64,000 bases of DNA from Mesorhizobium erdmanii USDA 3471 (GCF_000472705.1 NZ_AXAE01000013.1:1-64000); one strand, 5' to 3'. Shown: positions 8,765-18,708, counted from the stretch's first letter. A program made the numbers and translations. Notes: a model not told the origin generated them from the letters alone.

Positions 8765-9681
8765 TGGTCACCACTGCGGGGATCGAGGGCGTCGCGCAGG
8801 CCGTCGCCGAGCAGGTTGAAACCGAGGCTGACGATAAGGATGGCGAAGCCCGGGGCGCCGGCCACCCACCATTGGTCGAGGATGAAGCGGCGGCCCGATG
8901 CTATCATGGTGCCCCATTCGGGCAGCGGCGGCTGTGCGCCGAGGCCGAGGAAACCGAGGCCGGCGGCGGTCAGGATGATGCCTGCCATGTCGAGCGTCAC
9001 GCGGACAATCAGCGAGGAGATGCAGAGCGGCATGATGTGGCGCAGCACGATGCGGGCGGGCGAAGCGCCCATCAATTGCACGGCCTTGATGTAATCGGAA
9101 TTGCGCACCGTCAACGTTTCGGCGCGGGCAATTCGAGCGTAAGGCGGCCAGGAGGTGATGGCTATCGCCAGCACCGCGTTTTCGATGCCGGGCCCGAGCG
9201 CCGCGACGAAAGCCAGCGCCAGGACCAGCTTGGGGAAGGCAAGGAAGATGTCGGTGACGCGCATCAGGATGGCATCGGTCCAGCCGCCGGCGTAGCCGGC
9301 AACGGTGCCGACCAGCAAGCCGATCGGGGCCGCGATGATGGCGACCAGGATGACGACATAGAGAGTCCAGCGCGAGCCGTAGAGGATGCGCGAATAGATG
9401 TCGCGGCCAAGGTCGTCGGTGCCGAACCAGTGCTCGGCGCTCGGCGCCAGCAGCCGCGCGTTCTTCAGGTCGCCGAAGGTCGGCGAATACGGCGCCAGCA
9501 CGCCGGCAAGGGCGGCGATGACCAGCAGCGCGATGATGATGAGCAGGCCAACCAAAGCCAGCCTGTTGGCGGAAAAGCGCCGCCACGCGACATAGGCGCG
9601 GCCGAGCCTGGCCTGCATGCGCGAGGCCGGCCGCTCGCTGAGCAGCCAGTCGCGCCGGCTCTGGATCGCTTCGGCGCTCAT
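8761..9681 (-). CDS. Peptide-type ABC importer permease (DppC/OppC-like)
   Basis: Inner-membrane permease of 306 residues with an N-terminal cytoplasmic segment, a first helix LALVGLLIIIALLVIAAL, the HWFGTDDLGRDIYSR motif characteristic of OppC/DppC proteins, and the EAA loop around AVQLMGASPARIVLRHI where the ATPases dock. The start at 9681 overlaps the upstream permease's stop by ATGA; longer in-frame extension upstream lies within that permease and is rejected. The GxGxQPPxPEWGTM motif near the C-terminus is also standard for this subunit. Confidence 0.9.
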   Translation of the reverse strand: MSAEAIQSRRDWLLSERPASRMQARLGRAYVAWRRFSANRLALVGLLIIIALLVIAALAGVLAPYSPTFGDLKNARLLAPSAEHWFGTDDLGRDIYSRILYGSRWTLYVVILVAIIAAPIGLLVGTVAGYAGGWTDAILMRVTDIFLAFPKLVLALAFVAALGPGIENAVLAIAITSWPPYARIARAETLTVRNSDYIKAVQLMGASPARIVLRHIMPLCISSLIVRVTLDMAGIILTAAGLGFLGLGAQPPLPEWGTMIASGRRFILDQWWVAGAPGFAILIVSLGFNLLGDGLRDALDPRSGDQ

Positions 9682-10739
9682 GCGGATTTCGTCCTCGGAT
9701 CGAGCACACGGTAGAGCAAGTCGGACAGAAGATTGATGCCGATGAACACCGAGCCGATGACGATGGTGCCGCCGAGCACGGCGTTCATGTCGGCGTTCTG
9801 CAACGAGTTGGTAATGTAGAGGCCGATGCCAGGCCAGGAGAAGACGGTCTCCGTCAGCACCGAGCCTTCGAGCAGCCCGGCATAGGAGAGCGCGATCACC
9901 GTGACCATCGGCACGGCAGCGTTGCGCAACGCGTGGCCCCAGATGATGCGGGTCTCCGACAGGCCCTTGGCGCGCGCGGCGACGATGTATTCCTGCGCCA
10001 GTTCGTTGAGCATGAACGAGCGCGTCATGCGGCTGATATAGGCGAGCGAGAAATAGCCGAGCAGCGAGGCCGGCAGGATGATGTGCCGGAAGGCGTCCCA
10101 GAAGACATCCCACTGACCCTGCATGGCCGCATCGAGAAGATAGAACCCGGTGATCGGCGTGAAAGTGTACTCGTAGACGACGTCGAGCCGGGCTGGGAAA
10201 GCCACCCATTGCAGCTTGGCGTAGAACAGGACCAAGCCCAGCAGGCCGAGCCAGAAGATCGGCACGGAATAGCCGATCAGGCCAATGACGCGCACGACCT
10301 GGTCGATGATGCTGCCGCGCCTGACGGCGGCCAGCACGCCGAGTGGCACGCCGAACAGCGCGCCGATCAGCGTTCCCAGCGTCGCCAGTTCCGTGGTTGC
10401 GGGAAGCGCGCGACGGATGTCGGTCATAACCGGGTTGGTGGTCAGCACCGAAGTGCCGAAATCACCGCTCAGGGCATTTTTCACATAGATGTAGAACTGC
10501 TCGACCAACGGCAGGTCGAGGCCCATCTCGCGGCGCGTGCGCTCGACGACATTAGCCGGCGCCCGGTCGCCCAGAACGGCGAGAACCGGATCGATCGGGA
10601 TGACACGGCCGATGAAGAAGGTGACCGCGAGAAGACCAAGATAGGTCGTTATCGCGATGACCAGGAAACGGCCGAGCGATGATGCAAGGGCAACTGCGCG
10701 GGCGCTGCCGCGCCCGCTTTCGTTTTCAACCGCGCTCAT
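9678..10739 (-). CDS. Peptide-type ABC importer permease (DppB/OppB-like)
   Basis: Inner-membrane permease of 353 residues, with the first helix FLVIAITTYLGLLAVTFFIG followed by the periplasmic GDFGTSV motif and an EAA loop [20 protein letters not shown], all typical of DppB/OppB. The C-terminal RVLDPRTK motif is also standard. It starts 18 bases after the binding-protein gene stops and is coupled by overlap to the second permease. A periplasmic loop of about 35 residues between helices 4 and 5 (FTPITGFYLLDAAMQGQWDVF) is longer than in E. coli DppB. Confidence 0.9.
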   Translation of the reverse strand: MSAVENESGRGSARAVALASSLGRFLVIAITTYLGLLAVTFFIGRVIPIDPVLAVLGDRAPANVVERTRREMGLDLPLVEQFYIYVKNALSGDFGTSVLTTNPVMTDIRRALPATTELATLGTLIGALFGVPLGVLAAVRRGSIIDQVVRVIGLIGYSVPIFWLGLLGLVLFYAKLQWVAFPARLDVVYEYTFTPITGFYLLDAAMQGQWDVFWDAFRHIILPASLLGYFSLAYISRMTRSFMLNELAQEYIVAARAKGLSETRIIWGHALRNAAVPMVTVIALSYAGLLEGSVLTETVFSWPGIGLYITNSLQNADMNAVLGGTIVIGSVFIGINLLSDLLYRVLDPRTKSA

Positions 10740-10757
10740 GCGGCGTGTCCGCGGGCG

Positions 10758-12401
10758 CTATTCTTTCGAGACCGGCCCGACGAAGTTGGTGTCGAAGCTC
10801 GGACCGAGCGCGAAGCCCTTGAGGTTCTTGCGCAGGCCGGCGACTTCCAACTGCTGATGGATGATGACGAAGGGACTGGTGTCGAGAATCTTCTTCTCGA
10901 GATCCTTGTACATATCCGCGCGCTTGCCGGCGTCCTTCTCCAGCAACGCTGATTCCGTCTCCTTGGTCAGGTCCGGAATGTCCCAGGCATTGCGCCAGGC
11001 GAGCGTGTGGGATTTACCGGCATCCGAATTGTCCGGATTGGAGGCAAAAGTCTGGGCGTTTGAGTTCGGATCGAAATAGTCCTGGCCCCAATTGCCGATA
11101 TAGATGTCGTGGTTGCGGGCGCGGTACTTGGTCAGCGTCTGCTTGCCGTCGCCGGGGATGATCTCAAGCTTGATGCCGGCCTGGCCCAGCGTCTGCTGGA
11201 TCGACTCCGCCATGCCGGTGGTCGGCTGGCCCGTGCGCACATCCATGGTCACGCTGAAGCCGTCCGGCAGGCCGGCCTTGGCCAACAGTTCCTTGGCCTT
11301 GGCCACATCGAGCTTGAAGGGGTTGTCGTCCACGGCGCCAAGGTCACCCTTGGGCAGGAAAGACTGGTGGATCTCGCCAATGCCCTTGAGGATGGTCGTG
11401 CTCAAAGCATCGTAGTCGACCAGATATTTGAATGCCTGGCGCACTTCCGGCTTGGCGAGATTCGGGTTCTTCTGGTTCAGGCTGATGTAATAGACCGTGC
11501 CCTTCGGCGCGCTGGTCGAGGTGAGGTCGGCGTTCTTGGCGATGGCGTCGAGGTCGTTAGGCTCGAGGTTGCGGGCGACGTCGATGTCGCCGGCTTCGAG
11601 CGCCAGGCGCTGGGCCGAGCTTTCCTTCATGTTGCGGTAGATGACGCGGGCAAGCTTGGCCTTGTCACCGTGATAATTGTCGTTGCGCTCCATGACGACG
11701 GCTTCGTTGGCGCGCCATTCGCGCAGCTTGTAGGCACCGGAACCAGCATAGCCGGTCTTCAGCCAGGCATTGCCGAAGTCGTTATCCCATTTGTAGTCGG
11801 CGCTCGGCGTGACGGCCGCGACATGCTCCTTGACCAGCTTGGCATCGACCACCGAAGCGACGGTCGCCGACAGGCAGTTCAGCACGAAGCTCGGCGCATA
11901 GGCCTTGTCGACGGTGAACTGGAAGGTGGTGTCGTCGACGGCCTTGGCCTTTTCGGTGACGTTGTCGCCGCTGATGCCGAACTGGTCGATGATGAAGGCC
12001 GGGCTCTTGTCCAGCTTGACGGCGCGTTCAAAGGAATAGGCGACGTCGGCCGCGGTGATCGGGTTGCCCGAGGCGAATTTGAGGCCGGGCTTGAGCTTGA
12101 AGGTGTAGGTCAGGCCATCGTCGGAGACGGTCCAGCTTTCGGCAAGATCAGGCTTGACCTTGGAGGTGTCGCTGAGGTCGAGACGGACTAGCAGGTCATA
12201 GGTGTTGCCGGTGACTTCGGCGGTCGACAATTCGAACGCCTCGCCCGGATCCATTGAGATGATGTCGTCGATCGCGAAGCCCTCGACCAGCGTGTCGGCG
12301 GGGGTGACGGCGCCGGCAGGCGCTCCAGCCAGAAGCAGTGCCGACATGGCGGCGCCCGCAAGCAGGATGCGGGATCGTAGAGCAAGCTTTTCCATCATCA
12401 T
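10758..12401 (-). CDS. Peptide-type ABC importer substrate-binding protein (SBP_bac_5)
   Basis: Periplasmic binding protein of 547 residues, cluster C (family 5), with a Sec signal peptide ending near GAPAGA and a mature domain opening with DTLVEGFAIDDIISMDPGEAFE. Family hallmarks include SWTVSDDGLTYTFKLKPGLKF and FLPKGDLG. It is the first gene of the operon, with AGGGAA upstream of the ATG at 12401, and would set substrate specificity. The closest matches by eye are peptide- or glycoside-binding members; no ligand can be named. The upstream 260 bases (12402-12661) should hold the promoter; no motif is assignable there. Confidence 0.9.
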   Translation of the reverse strand: MMMEKLALRSRILLAGAAMSALLLAGAPAGAVTPADTLVEGFAIDDIISMDPGEAFELSTAEVTGNTYDLLVRLDLSDTSKVKPDLAESWTVSDDGLTYTFKLKPGLKFASGNPITAADVAYSFERAVKLDKSPAFIIDQFGISGDNVTEKAKAVDDTTFQFTVDKAYAPSFVLNCLSATVASVVDAKLVKEHVAAVTPSADYKWDNDFGNAWLKTGYAGSGAYKLREWRANEAVVMERNDNYHGDKAKLARVIYRNMKESSAQRLALEAGDIDVARNLEPNDLDAIAKNADLTSTSAPKGTVYYISLNQKNPNLAKPEVRQAFKYLVDYDALSTTILKGIGEIHQSFLPKGDLGAVDDNPFKLDVAKAKELLAKAGLPDGFSVTMDVRTGQPTTGMAESIQQTLGQAGIKLEIIPGDGKQTLTKYRARNHDIYIGNWGQDYFDPNSNAQTFASNPDNSDAGKSHTLAWRNAWDIPDLTKETESALLEKDAGKRADMYKDLEKKILDTSPFVIIHQQLEVAGLRKNLKGFALGPSFDTNFVGPVSKE

Positions 12402-12661
12402 GGTGATTGTTCCCTGTTTTGTTGTTTGTTGACCTGAGTTCCCGGCTCAGGATTGCGGCATTCTTTCAAGGCCTGAAGACGGCCCCACGACCTCTTACCG
12501 TTGCGGTTTTTGTCCAGTTGGTCAACACCATATCCGGCGACCTCGTGGCCGGCAACGAGCATTTATACGACGGCTCATTGGAGCAGAAAGGTGGCAGGCG
12601 CGTCGACGCATATACCGGCCAATCGAGGCGGCCGATCGAGAAAAATCTGCTAATTCTCGCG

Positions 12662-13909
12662 CTATTTCAGCGCGGCAACCAGGCCGGCGTCTGGAAAACA
12701 GGTTGCGGCCTGGCCGTTCTTCGTCTGCCACTTGCCGATCGAGCGGCGGGTCTTGAAGCCGGGCAGGCCGTCGGCACTGCCGACATCATAGCCCTTGGCT
12801 TCCAGGGCCCGCTGCAGCGCGGCGATGTCGGAGCGGTGGAGATCGCCGACCGCGCCCCAGCTGCCGGAAAAGCTCTGATCGCCATGCGCGATGCGGTCGG
12901 CGCCATGGCCGATGAACAGCGCGTAGAGGTCGCTCGTGTTGTATTCCTTCAGCACGTAGAAATTGGGCGTGGCGATGAACGCCGGCCCGCTGCGGCCTGC
13001 GGGCATCAGCAGGAAGCCTTCCGCCTTCAGCTCACTCGCCGGAAACGGCTTTCCGCCGACACGCTTGATGCCCATGTCGGCCCATTGCGATATCTTCTTT
13101 CCTTGGTCAGGGCCTTCCAGGGAGCAGGAGACGCTCTCGGGCACGGTCACCTCGAACCCCCAGCCGCGCCCCCGCACCCAGCCATAATGGACGAGATAGT
13201 TGGCGATCGAGGCGAGCACGTCGGGTGTCGAGTTCCAGATGTCGGGCCGCCCACCACCGTCGAAGGCGACCGCATGCTTCAGGAAAGAGGTCGGCATGAA
13301 TTGCGGCTGGCCGAGCGCACCGGCCCATGACGATTTCATGGCGCCGACCGGCGCCAACCCACGTTGGACGATTTCCAGCGCGGCCAGAAGTTCGGTGCGG
13401 AAGAAATCCTTCTTCGTCGACATGAACGCCTTGGTGCCCAGCACCTCGAAGGCGTCGTAAGGCATCTTCGCCGCGCCGAAACCGGTTTCACGGCCCCAGA
13501 TCGCCAGAAGGATTTCGCCGGGCACCCCATAGCGCTTTTCGATCGCGGCCAGCGTCCTGGCATTGGCGGCTTCGCGCGTGCGGCCGCCCGACGTCACCGC
13601 ACGAACGGTCTTCTCGGCGAAATAGGCGCCGGGCGAGCCGAACTCGGCCTGGTGCTGCTTCTGCGGCGTCTTGGGCTTTTCGCCGGGCATGACCAGGTCG
13701 GGCAGCTTCAGATTGGGTTTTATGCCGTCGAAGGCGGCGTCAAAAGTCTGCTTGGAGATACCGTTGGCCTTGGCTTGCGGCCAGAGATCGCTCTGCAGCC
13801 AGGCACGGAACTGGTCGTCGATCTTCGCGGACGAAGCGGGGGTGACGAGAAGGACGCCGAGAGCCGTCGCGACAAAGGCGAAGGTAATTGTGCGAAGGAA
13901 CGCGTTCAT
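12662..13909 (-). CDS. Lytic murein transglycosylase (MltB-type, SLT_2) with PG-binding domain
   Basis: Periplasmic peptidoglycan lyase of 415 residues. A signal peptide (MNAFLRTITFAFVATALGVL...ASS) is followed by an SLT_2 transglycosylase domain with the catalytic glutamate in IWGRETGFGA, then SSWAGALGQPQFMPTSF, and a C-terminal PG_binding_1 helix bundle (IAALQRALEAKGYDVGSADG). The enzyme cleaves between MurNAc and GlcNAc to give 1,6-anhydro-MurNAc. The start at 13909 is chosen because it opens the signal peptide; a 10-codon extension ([10 protein letters not shown]) overlaps the recR stop and is less likely. It follows recR at 26 bases on the same strand. Confidence 0.88.
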   Translation of the reverse strand: MNAFLRTITFAFVATALGVLLVTPASSAKIDDQFRAWLQSDLWPQAKANGISKQTFDAAFDGIKPNLKLPDLVMPGEKPKTPQKQHQAEFGSPGAYFAEKTVRAVTSGGRTREAANARTLAAIEKRYGVPGEILLAIWGRETGFGAAKMPYDAFEVLGTKAFMSTKKDFFRTELLAALEIVQRGLAPVGAMKSSWAGALGQPQFMPTSFLKHAVAFDGGGRPDIWNSTPDVLASIANYLVHYGWVRGRGWGFEVTVPESVSCSLEGPDQGKKISQWADMGIKRVGGKPFPASELKAEGFLLMPAGRSGPAFIATPNFYVLKEYNTSDLYALFIGHGADRIAHGDQSFSGSWGAVGDLHRSDIAALQRALEAKGYDVGSADGLPGFKTRRSIGKWQTKNGQAATCFPDAGLVAALK

Positions 13910-13935
13910 CCCGGCAAAGATCCCCGCCAATCTTG

Positions 13936-14541
13936 TCAAAACGCCGTCCGCGAGCGCAACGCCGCGGCGAGCGTACCTTCGTCGAGATAGTCGAGTTCGC
14001 CGCCGACCGGCACGCCATGCGCCAGCCTTGTCACCTTGATGTCGAAGCCGGACAGCTGGTCGGTGAGGTAATGCGCGGTGGTCTGCCCCTCGACCGTCGC
14101 ATTGACGGCGAGGATGATTTCCTTGACCTCGCCGCCGGCGACCCGGTCGACCAATGAGCGGATGTTGAGCTGTTCAGGGCCGATGCCGTCGAGCGGCGAC
14201 AGCGTGCCGCCGAGCACATGGTAACGCACGTTCATCGCCGCCGCCCGCTCCAAGGCCCAGAGATCCGAGACGTCCTCGACGACAATCAGGGTGGCGGCGT
14301 CCCGCCGTGGATCGGTGCAGATCATGCAGGGGTCCGACGTGTCGACATTGCCACAAGTGGAACAGATGCGCACCTTGTCGGCAGCCTCGCCCATGGCGGC
14401 GGCCAGCGGCGACAGCAACTGCTCCTTCTTCTTGATCAGATGGAGGGCGGCGCGCCTGGCCGAACGGGGGCCAAGCCCCGGCACCTTGGCCAGGAGCTGG
14501 ATCAGGCGTTCGATCTCGGGACCGGCGATTCGTTTCGACAT
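13936..14541 (-). CDS. recR: Recombination mediator RecR
   Basis: RecR of 201 residues, full length. It shows the N-terminal helix-hairpin-helix region ([19 protein letters not shown]), the C4 zinc finger [16 protein letters not shown], and the Toprim domain opening [15 protein letters not shown] with [16 protein letters not shown]. It loads RecA in the RecFOR gap-repair pathway. In many bacteria recR follows dnaX-ybaB; here the order is the same but two genes (a small unknown and a cell wall hydrolase) are inserted between ybaB and recR. Confidence 0.96.
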   Translation of the reverse strand: MSKRIAGPEIERLIQLLAKVPGLGPRSARRAALHLIKKKEQLLSPLAAAMGEAADKVRICSTCGNVDTSDPCMICTDPRRDAATLIVVEDVSDLWALERAAAMNVRYHVLGGTLSPLDGIGPEQLNIRSLVDRVAGGEVKEIILAVNATVEGQTTAHYLTDQLSGFDIKVTRLAHGVPVGGELDYLDEGTLAAALRSRTAF

Positions 14542-14622
14542 CGCCTTGATCTAGGATTTTTCCGAGCGGTTTGGAACAGTCTGCGGCAGCATGATCGCCA
14601 TGCTGCCATGGCGAGGCCTGGA

Positions 14623-15624
14623 TCAGTTCACCTCGAGCGGGCGGCCCTGGCTGACGATCATCGCGCCAATGGCGTCCGTGTTCTCAGGCGTCGACTGGAA
14701 TCCCATCGCCGCTTCCTGCGGCGCACCACCCTGAATCGAGGAGATGACCCGGGTGTTCAAGGTTCCGCCGAAACGGGCGGCATCCGGTTCTTCCATCGGC
14801 TCCTGCATCGCAACCATCGTCTGCTTGGCCTGGACGCGCGCCGACTTTGCCGCCGGCGCCGCGGATGCTGTCACATAGGTCTGCTCGGCAGGGGTAACTC
14901 GAACTTTCGTCGCCTTGGTCGGGCGTTCCGGTTCCACCGAGGCGGTCATGAACACCTGCTGTGCCGGGGCATTGCGGACAGCGGTCTTGGCGGGGCGCAC
15001 CGACTCGGCCGAGGCAACCATCGTCACGGGTGCCGCCGGCTTCACCACTTCCGTCGCGACCGAAGCAACCATCGGCTCATCGGGCAGCGGCTGCCAGTTG
15101 CGGCCGCGCTTCTCGTAAAAGGCGTTGCCGCCGGCAACCATGGTGTAGTGCATGTTCTTGTAGGGGAAATGCAGGCCGGCCGTGTGGAAATACATCGTAT
15201 TCTTCAGCTTGGCCTTGCGCTCGCCCTTGAGCACCGCGTCGGCCGCTTCCTCGACATCGGGCATTGCGCGCGAATTCATCGGCCTGGTCATGACGCCCGG
15301 CGCGAACTGCCCGGGTTCACCCACCACGTCACAGATGGTGCTGCCATGGTTGCCTGAACGCAAGCGGTTCATCACCACGGTGCCGACGGCAATCATCCCG
15401 TCGCGGCTCGACCGGTTCGATTCGAAGAACATTGCCCGTTCCAGGCATTCCCGATCCTTCGGCGTATGGCTCGTGGCGCGCGAGGTGAGAAAGCTCGGCG
15501 TGATGGCGTCGGTCAGGCTGGAAACCGACATGCCATGCGAGGTGGTCTGGCTGCAGGCAGCCAGAAACAAGGGAGACGTCATGACGCCGAGCAACAGCGG
15601 CGTCTTCCATCGCGTTACGATCAA
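14623..15624 (-). CDS. Cell wall hydrolase lipoprotein (Hydrolase_2/SleB-like)
   Basis: Predicted lipoprotein of 333 residues: signal LLLGVMTSPLFLAAC, then a Hydrolase_2 (SleB-type) domain at about residues 58-150 with the family's glutamate in ERAMFFESNRSS and VVMNRLRSGNHGSTICDVV, then a long Ala/Val/Thr-rich low-complexity tail rich in VTPAEQTYVTASAAP-like segments. The start is a TTG at 15624 with GAGAGGG 7 bases upstream; the next ATG would remove most of the signal peptide. It likely cuts peptidoglycan in the periplasm. The disordered tail of about 170 residues probably tethers or localises it; its function is unknown. Confidence 0.82.
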   Translation of the reverse strand: MIVTRWKTPLLLGVMTSPLFLAACSQTTSHGMSVSSLTDAITPSFLTSRATSHTPKDRECLERAMFFESNRSSRDGMIAVGTVVMNRLRSGNHGSTICDVVGEPGQFAPGVMTRPMNSRAMPDVEEAADAVLKGERKAKLKNTMYFHTAGLHFPYKNMHYTMVAGGNAFYEKRGRNWQPLPDEPMVASVATEVVKPAAPVTMVASAESVRPAKTAVRNAPAQQVFMTASVEPERPTKATKVRVTPAEQTYVTASAAPAAKSARVQAKQTMVAMQEPMEEPDAARFGGTLNTRVISSIQGGAPQEAAMGFQSTPENTDAIGAMIVSQGRPLEVN

Positions 15625-15846
15625 CAGGCTACCCTCTCACTTCATTCCCGCCCCAGGCTGCGGCAAGAATGAGACACTTTCGGGCAAAATGATGGCTAAA
15701 ACGTTATTAGTGATGAACTGTTACCGAATAGACACAAATCGTGACTTTCCAGATAGATCGCGCCATCGTCTCACAAACGCGATGATGGCCCTCTCTTTGT
15801 TTCGCCGCAATTGCGGCGACCGGGCGGCTGGTTCTCTGAAACAACG

Positions 15847-16254
15847 CTACCGCCCGGCCACGATCGCGACCGGCTGACCGGGCTCGCTCTCTTCGATTTT
15901 CTCGGAGAACAGCCCGCGCCGGAGGAAAACCGCCCGCGCGGCCCTGGCCGTCGGAGCGATCTTCCCCGGCCAGTCGCTGTCGATGAACTCGGCCTTGGTG
16001 AAATCCGGATTCGTCTCTGCGGCCGCCTCGAGGAATTCGGCGATTTCGAGCACGATCGCGCGCTCCTCCTTCGACAGCGCCGACGAGCCGGCCTCGATCG
16101 ACGGGCGATGCACGAAGTCCTCGAACAGATTGAAGTAGCCCTTGATGCCGACAATATCGACGCCGGCATCGCAATCGGCCAGGATTTCCAGGATCTCATA
16201 GAGCCTGTTGCGGATACGCTGCTCGATCAGTCTTTCCGAAGGTTCGTCGGCCAT
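15847..16254 (-). CDS. Conserved small protein of unknown function (135 aa)
   Basis: An acidic, soluble, mostly helical protein of 135 residues beginning MADEPSERLIEQRIRNRLYE. There is no signal peptide or transmembrane segment. It contains motifs such as GIKGYFNLFEDFVHR and DSDWPGKIAPTARAARAVFL. I do not recognise a named domain. Codon use and GC are like its neighbours, and the ATG is sensibly placed about 75 bases after ybaB, across a palindromic repeat element at 16282-16330. Treat as a genuine gene by coding character. Confidence 0.75.
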   Translation of the reverse strand: MADEPSERLIEQRIRNRLYEILEILADCDAGVDIVGIKGYFNLFEDFVHRPSIEAGSSALSKEERAIVLEIAEFLEAAAETNPDFTKAEFIDSDWPGKIAPTARAARAVFLRRGLFSEKIEESEPGQPVAIVAGR

Positions 16255-16281
16255 GGGCGCACCGCCGCCTTGTTAACGTTC

Positions 16282-16330
16282 ATGCATGTCGTTGCCCCAA
16301 AACCGCTGCACACTTTTGGGCGACATGCAT
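16282..16330. repeat. Intergenic palindromic element, copy A
   Basis: An imperfect palindrome of about 49 bases with arms ATGCATGTCG and CGACATGCAT around CCAAAACCGC...CTTTTGGG. Its right arm ends on the first base of the ybaB stop codon (16330-16332). A second copy lies at 54461-54508, also ending at a stop codon of a minus-strand gene. Elements with this consensus are common in Rhizobiales intergenic regions; naming a family would need a search. Confidence 0.8.
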
Positions 16331-16653
16331 CAGAACGGCAGTTTCATTCCCGGCGGGATCGGCAGGCCGGCGGTGAGCGCCTTGGTCTTCTCCTGCATGA
16401 TCTGCTCGACCTTGGTCTTGGCGTCATTGTGGGCGGCGAGAATGAGATCCTCGAGGATCTCGACATCGTCCTCCTTGAACAGAGACGGGTCGATCTTCAG
16501 GGACTTCATCTCGAATTTTCCGGTCAGCGTCACGTTGACCAGACCGCCGCCGGCCTGGCCGGATGCGTCCAGAGTGGCGATCTCGTCCTGCATGGCCTGG
16601 AACTTGGCCTGCATTTCCTTCGCCTTGCCCATCAGGCCGAGAAGATCTTTCAT
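16330..16653 (-). CDS. ybaB: YbaB/EbfC nucleoid-associated protein
   Basis: Small DNA-binding protein of 107 residues that opens [22 protein letters not shown], the typical coiled N-terminal helix of the YbaB/EbfC family, and contains [21 protein letters not shown] and [18 protein letters not shown]. The family forms tweezer-like dimers that bind and shape the nucleoid. It sits 23 bases downstream of dnaX, the widely conserved dnaX-ybaB arrangement, and shares its operon. The stop codon abuts a palindromic repeat that may end the transcript. Confidence 0.94.
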   Translation of the reverse strand: MKDLLGLMGKAKEMQAKFQAMQDEIATLDASGQAGGGLVNVTLTGKFEMKSLKIDPSLFKEDDVEILEDLILAAHNDAKTKVEQIMQEKTKALTAGLPIPPGMKLPF

Positions 16654-16676
16654 GGTCCGATCCTTGTCTTGGTTTA

Positions 16677-18500
16677 TCAGGTCTCGTCGTCGTCCGCCGG
16701 CGGCTCGACCGGCATATCGGCCTCGGTCGTGTCCGCCTCCGGCGCATCGGGGATGCGTACGTCGATGATCTTGGCGCCAGGAAAGCGCGCCAGGATGGCG
16801 GCAACCGTCGGATCGCTCCTGGCATCGAGGAAGGCGTTCTCGCGCTTGGTCGATTCCATTTCGGCGAGCGTCTGGCCGCCCTCTTCCTTGGACAGCGACA
16901 CCAGCCAGCTGCGGCCGGTCCAGGCGCGCAGTTTCGTCGTCAGATCATTGAGCAGCAGCTTCGGCGCATCGTCGGTCAGGCTGACGTCGATGCGGCCGGG
17001 CTCGAAGCGCACGGGACGGATGCAGCGCTTGACCAGCACCTTGAAGGCGATGTCGCGCTGCGCATCGGCAAGAGCGACAATGTCGGCAAGCGATCTGACC
17101 GGCACTTGCTGCGGCTCCGACACCGGCGCGGGCGGCGCAACGAAGGCGGCCGGCGCGGGCCTGGCCTCGACCAGCCGCATGGTCTGCGCGCCCCCGGCCC
17201 CCGAGGGCATGCGTGTCTGCGCCACCGCGCTGGCCCCACCGCCATTGCCGTTGTCGAAGCCCGCGGGCACGCCATTTGGGCGCGATGCACCATTTTGCGC
17301 CGATGTCGTGCCGTCGAGCGACCGCAGCGCCTCGTCCAGCGTCGGCAGGTCGGCGGCATGCGCCAGCCGGATCAGCACCATTTCGGCGGCGCTCACCGGC
17401 CGGTTGGAGGACTGCACCTCGGGAATGCCCTTGAGCAGCATCTGCCAGGTCCGCGACAGCACACGGACCGACAGCGCCCTGGCGAAATCGGCGCCGCGCT
17501 CACGCTCGTCCTGCGACAGCGAAGCGTCGTCCATGGCGCTTGGCACGAAACGCAGCCGGGTGACGAGATGGTTGAACTCGGCAAGATCGGTGAGCACGGC
17601 GGCCGGATCGGCACCGGTGTCGTACTGGGCGCGGAATTCGCCCAAGGCCGCGGCCACATCGCCCTTCATCACATGTTCGAACAGATCGACGATGCGAGCG
17701 CGGTCGGCTAGGCCCAGCATGGCGCGCACCGCCTCGGCGCCGACGGAGCCGGCGCCATGCGCAATCGCCTGGTCGAGGATGGAGAGCGAATCGCGGGCCG
17801 AGCCTTCGGCCGCGCGCGCGATCATCGCCAGCGCGTCGTCGTCGACCGAAATGCCCTCCTTGGCGGCGATCGAGGAAAGATGCGCGACCAGCGCGCCGGC
17901 ATCGATGCGCCTCAAGTCAAAACGCTGGCAGCGCGACAGGACGGTGATCGGAACCTTGCGGATTTCGGTGGTGGCGAAGATGAATTTCACATGCGGAGGT
18001 GGTTCCTCCAATGTTTTCAGCAGGCCGTTGAAGGCCTGCGTCGACAGCATGTGCACTTCGTCGATGATGTAGACCTTGTAGCGCGCCGAGACCGGTGCGT
18101 AGCGCACGCGTTCGATGATGTCCCTGATGTCGTCGATGCCGGTGTGGGAGGCGGCGTCCATCTCGATGACGTCGACATGGCGGCCTTCCATGATCGCCTG
18201 GCAATGCTCGCCGAGCACGGCAAGGTCGACCGAAGGCTGGTCCACGGTCGATGTCTTGTAGTTTAGCGCCCGCGCCAGGATGCGCGCGGTGGTGGTCTTG
18301 CCGACACCGCGCACGCCGGTCAGCATCCACGCCTGGGCAATGCGGCCGGTGGCGAAGGCGTTGGTGAGAGTGCGCACCATCGGCTCCTGGCCGACCAGTT
18401 CGGAAAAATTCGACGGACGGTATTTGCGCGCCAGCACGCGGTAGGCTGCGGCCTTTCCATCGTCCAGGCTTTTTGGCCCTGAATTTCCGGCTTCGCTCAT
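16677..18500 (-). CDS. dnaX: DNA polymerase III subunit tau/gamma
   Basis: Clamp-loader ATPase of 607 residues. Walker A is [12 protein letters not shown] (residues 62-73), Walker B and sensor follow as [15 protein letters not shown], with [18 protein letters not shown] and the SRC motif. A Pro/Ala/Gly-rich linker (about 380-470) precedes a C-terminal domain for polymerase/helicase contact. The zinc module that normally has four cysteines between the Walker A helix and [13 protein letters not shown] retains only one (GEHCQAIM). The start at 18500 (ATG) is preferred to a TTG six codons upstream. It lies just downstream of the SRP RNA gene and ahead of ybaB. Confidence 0.95.
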   Translation of the reverse strand: MSEAGNSGPKSLDDGKAAAYRVLARKYRPSNFSELVGQEPMVRTLTNAFATGRIAQAWMLTGVRGVGKTTTARILARALNYKTSTVDQPSVDLAVLGEHCQAIMEGRHVDVIEMDAASHTGIDDIRDIIERVRYAPVSARYKVYIIDEVHMLSTQAFNGLLKTLEEPPPHVKFIFATTEIRKVPITVLSRCQRFDLRRIDAGALVAHLSSIAAKEGISVDDDALAMIARAAEGSARDSLSILDQAIAHGAGSVGAEAVRAMLGLADRARIVDLFEHVMKGDVAAALGEFRAQYDTGADPAAVLTDLAEFNHLVTRLRFVPSAMDDASLSQDERERGADFARALSVRVLSRTWQMLLKGIPEVQSSNRPVSAAEMVLIRLAHAADLPTLDEALRSLDGTTSAQNGASRPNGVPAGFDNGNGGGASAVAQTRMPSGAGGAQTMRLVEARPAPAAFVAPPAPVSEPQQVPVRSLADIVALADAQRDIAFKVLVKRCIRPVRFEPGRIDVSLTDDAPKLLLNDLTTKLRAWTGRSWLVSLSKEEGGQTLAEMESTKRENAFLDARSDPTVAAILARFPGAKIIDVRIPDAPEADTTEADMPVEPPADDDET

Positions 18501-18603
18501 TCGCCCGTTAAGCTCCAAAAGGCCGCCACCAGAGGCGCCGATTCCTGCGCATAATCTCGCCCGCGCTGCAATGCGTCGTCAATGTCGCGAGGAGGGCCGA
18601 TGA

Positions 18604-18705
18604 GGTGGGAGGCTGGAACAATGACCCGTTCCGGGCTCGTTAGGGCTGCTTCCTTCCGGACCTGACCCGGTTGGCGAGTGGATCGTCCACCACCAACCTC
18701 CCGCC
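18604..18705 (-). ncRNA. ffs: Small signal recognition particle RNA (4.5S type)
   Basis: On the minus strand this stretch contains the universally conserved SRP domain IV core GGTCAGGTCCGGAAGGAAGC followed by AGCCCTAA. The 5' end GGCGGGAGGTTGG pairs with the 3' end CCAGCCTCCCACC, with one mismatch and one G-U pair, giving the long closing stem of an approximately 100-base bacterial SRP RNA. It would bind Ffh and direct nascent membrane proteins to FtsY. The gene precedes dnaX on the same strand, a frequent alphaproteobacterial arrangement. Ends are set from the closing stem and may be a few bases off. Confidence 0.93.
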
Positions 18706-18708
18706 GTC

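Noticed and set aside
15803..15818. Perfect 16-bp palindrome CGCCGCAATTGCGGCG downstream of the 135-aa unknown gene
   Set aside because: No T-tract on either strand to make it a terminator and no repeat elsewhere seen; left as an unexplained short palindrome.
16677..18500. Programmed frameshift in dnaX producing gamma
   Set aside because: I saw no A-AAA-AAG-type slippery run with a following hairpin in the gene.
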